Assembly (NCBI RefSeq): GCF_014200435.1
Contig: NZ_JACHBR010000001.1
Span: 5,460,001 to 5,524,000 of the forward strand
Length of the DNA: 64,000 nucleotides
Origin: Sphaerisporangium krabiense
Lineage (GTDB): Bacteria; Actinomycetota; Actinomycetes; Streptosporangiales; Streptosporangiaceae
Direction: 5' to 3'
Position numbers and translations under genes: made by a program. The notes beneath the pieces were generated by a model. That model was given only the letters and a program-made list of their open reading frames with translations. It made no database searches and had not been told where the DNA came from. Shown here in pieces: positions 62,379 through 64,000 of this stretch (position 1 is its first letter; each line of letters starts with the position of its first letter).

Positions 62379-62471
62379 CGCCTCCGCGGCGCGAGGTCTC
62401 GCGCCGCGAGGTCTCGCGCCCGGCGCGGCATGCCCGCCGCGGGTCTGTAGCCGCGGGTCAGTGGCCGCGGG

Positions 62472-62771
62472 TCAGTAGTTGCGCCGGACGTGGATCGCCC
62501 AGCCGCCCTGGGGGAGCTCGTAGCTCCCCACATGGTGGTGCGACTTCAGCCGGCACCAGGCGGGGACGTCGGTGAACGCCGCGGGATCGTCGGCGAGGAC
62601 GGCCACCGTCGCGTTCATCGGCACGTCGTTGATCCGCTGGGCCAGCATGATGATCGGGATCGGGCACTTGCGCCCGAGCGCGTCGATCGTCAGCGCGACC
62701 GGCGGCGGCCCCTCGGCGCCCTCCGGCGCCGCGGCGGCGTTGACCGGGGTGTCGGCGTCCCGCCTTCTCAC
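62472..62771 (-). CDS. TusA-family sulfurtransferase
   Basis: 99 residues from a GTG that overlaps the cysteine desulfurase stop (GTGA). The TusA motif is GRKCPIPIIMLAQRI with acceptor Cys36. A second part, FTDVPAWCRLKSHHHVG, is a common TusA-like end. It accepts persulfide sulfur from a cysteine desulfurase and passes it on to tRNA thiolation, molybdopterin or other users. The coupled desulfurase is its likely donor. Confidence 0.88.
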   Translation of the reverse strand: MRRRDADTPVNAAAAPEGAEGPPPVALTIDALGRKCPIPIIMLAQRINDVPMNATVAVLADDPAAFTDVPAWCRLKSHHHVGSYELPQGGWAIHVRRNY

Positions 62772-63907
62772 GGCGACTCCACCCCGACGGCGGCGCGGAC
62801 GCGCCGCACGATCTCCGGCAGGACGGCCAGGAACCGGTCCACGTCCGTCTCGGACGCGCCCCGGGGCAGGGACACCCTGACGTTCCCGTGCGTGAGCACT
62901 CCCATGGCCTCCAATACATGCGACGGACGTAGCGTACTCGCCGTGCACGAACTGCCCGACGAGACGGCGAACCCGGCTCTATCCAACTCGGTCAGTATCA
63001 CCTCACCTGCCACGTAAAGACACGAGAACGTGACAATGTGCGGCACTCTCTCCACCGGGTCGCCGACCACCTCCACGTCCGGCACGAGGCGCGGCACGCT
63101 CGCGCGGATGCGGTCCACCAGCGCCGACAGCCGGGCGTTCTCCGCCTCGGCCTCGGCGGCGCGCGCCCGCAGCGCCGCCACCGCCGCGACCACGGCGGGG
63201 ACGTTCTCGAAGCCCGGCACCCTGCGCCGCTCCCGCTCGTCCTCCGGCAGCGGCGAGCGCCAGCGGGTGCCCTTGCGCACGGCCAGCAGCCCCACGCCCG
63301 CCGGGCCGCCCCACTTGTGCGCGCTCCCGGTCAGCACCGACCATCCCGGCGGCACGGGCAGCCGTCCCAGCGTCTGGGCGGCGTCCACCAGCAGCGGCAC
63401 CCCCGCCGCGCGGCACGCCTCCGCGGCCTCCGCGACCGGCTGCAGCGTGCCCACCTCGTGGTTGGCCGTCTGCAGGCACGCCAGCGCCGTGCCCTCGCGC
63501 GCCACCGCCGCCGCGAACCCGGCGGGATCCACCCGGCCGGTCATGTCCACGCCGACGATCTCCAGCTCGCCGCCGTCGCGCTCGTGGGCCGCCCCCGCCT
63601 GCAGCACGCTGGAGTGCTCCACCGCGCCCGCCACCATGCGCCGCCCGGCGCGGCGGCGCCCGAGCAGCGTGCCGAGCACCCCCAGATGGACGGCCTGCGT
63701 GCCCGAGGTGGTGAAGGACACCTCGTCGGGCCGGGCGCCGATCAGCTCGGCCGCCTCCGCGCGCGCCCGCTCCAGCAGCAGCCGGGAACGGCGGGCCGCC
63801 CCGTACAGGCGGGCCGGGTCGGCGTCCGCCGCGTCCAGCGCCGTGACCAGCGCCTCGCGCGCGGCGGGGTGGAGGGGTTCGGTGGAGGCCGCGTCGAAGT
63901 ACGCCAC
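62768..63907 (-). CDS. Class V aminotransferase cysteine desulfurase
   Basis: 379 residues from GTG. The PLP Lys198 is in GSAHKWGG, TTSGTQAVHLG and VDAAQTLGRLP form the cofactor pocket, and the persulfide Cys321 lies in SSGSSCTAS. YFDAASTEPLHPAA is the typical start. It releases sulfur from cysteine for transfer to TusA, encoded with a three-base overlap. The short active-site loop is the class II (SufS/CsdA-like or NifS-like) kind; sequence alone does not settle which. The ribosome binding site is weak. Confidence 0.9.
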   Translation of the reverse strand: MAYFDAASTEPLHPAAREALVTALDAADADPARLYGAARRSRLLLERARAEAAELIGARPDEVSFTTSGTQAVHLGVLGTLLGRRRAGRRMVAGAVEHSSVLQAGAAHERDGGELEIVGVDMTGRVDPAGFAAAVAREGTALACLQTANHEVGTLQPVAEAAEACRAAGVPLLVDAAQTLGRLPVPPGWSVLTGSAHKWGGPAGVGLLAVRKGTRWRSPLPEDERERRRVPGFENVPAVVAAVAALRARAAEAEAENARLSALVDRIRASVPRLVPDVEVVGDPVERVPHIVTFSCLYVAGEVILTELDRAGFAVSSGSSCTASTLRPSHVLEAMGVLTHGNVRVSLPRGASETDVDRFLAVLPEIVRRVRAAVGVESP

Positions 63908-64000
63908 GCGTTCATGGTCCCATCCGGCGGGCGGCGGCCCTCCTCCAGGGCGCGGCCGGGCCCGCCGCGGCCCCGCCGGCACGCTGGGGAGGCGCTGGTG

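Overview
The window is chromosomal DNA of a very GC-rich actinobacterium, most likely of the order Streptosporangiales. This rests on third-position GC near saturation, many GTG starts, ATGA/GTGA/TGATG gene overlaps, several apparently leaderless promoters, and actinobacterial families (GlnE with a GlnR box on glnA, PspA/PspAA/HtpX/PspAB, DUF3043, DUF4191, MAB_1171c, an AfsR/SARP regulator). Genus cannot be settled from this sequence. No rRNA, tRNA, insertion sequence, prophage or CRISPR array was seen.

Left edge (1-9756, all minus strand) is the most unusual block. It is one tightly packed operon reading grpE, a short dnaK lacking its lid, an 855-residue fibronectin-like protein, one or two tiny coupled ORFs, a zinc-ribbon GTPase, a GTPase-associated protein 1 (GAP1) homologue, and a membrane-anchored zinc-ribbon P-loop protein that runs off the window. 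It fits the family of NTPase-centred conflict or signalling systems of multicellular bacteria built around paired GTPases, GAP1 and Hsp70. Target and effector are not evident.

10.2-18.1 kb holds a class I glutamine amidotransferase, glnE, a NUDIX hydrolase, an XRE regulator facing an ImmA/IrrE peptidase plus MAB_1171c membrane protein pair, and an amidohydrolase. 18.6-25.9 kb is accessory: an AfsR/SARP regulator, a secreted tripeptidyl-peptidase-like hydrolase, a decayed DinB-like gene, two membrane proteins (one behind an attenuator-like leader) and a polysaccharide deacetylase lipoprotein. 25.9-31 kb carries a thiolase lacking one catalytic cysteine and a copper cluster (copZ, an exported protein, copA) behind CsoR-like operators.

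31-47 kb is mostly core metabolism: glnA with a four-part GlnR box and a terminator, then a long minus-strand run from pepA through lpdA, sucB, a TIGR01777 epimerase, a peptidase E-like protein, lipB and lipA to a GH3 glycosidase. LpdA, SucB, LipB and LipA together make and use protein-bound lipoate, yet LipB has alanine where the catalytic lysine should be. 47-53.8 kb has an autoregulated-looking GntR/membrane-protein operon, cobU-cobS for cobalamin, an aldo/keto reductase and DUF3043. 54-59.3 kb is an envelope-stress group (pspA, pspAA, htpX, pspAB, an MprF/LysX-type DUF2156 protein, a SIMPL protein). 59.3-64 kb ends with nadA, erpA, a PfkB kinase and an overlapping cysteine desulfurase/TusA pair, so Fe-S and sulfur-transfer functions cluster there.
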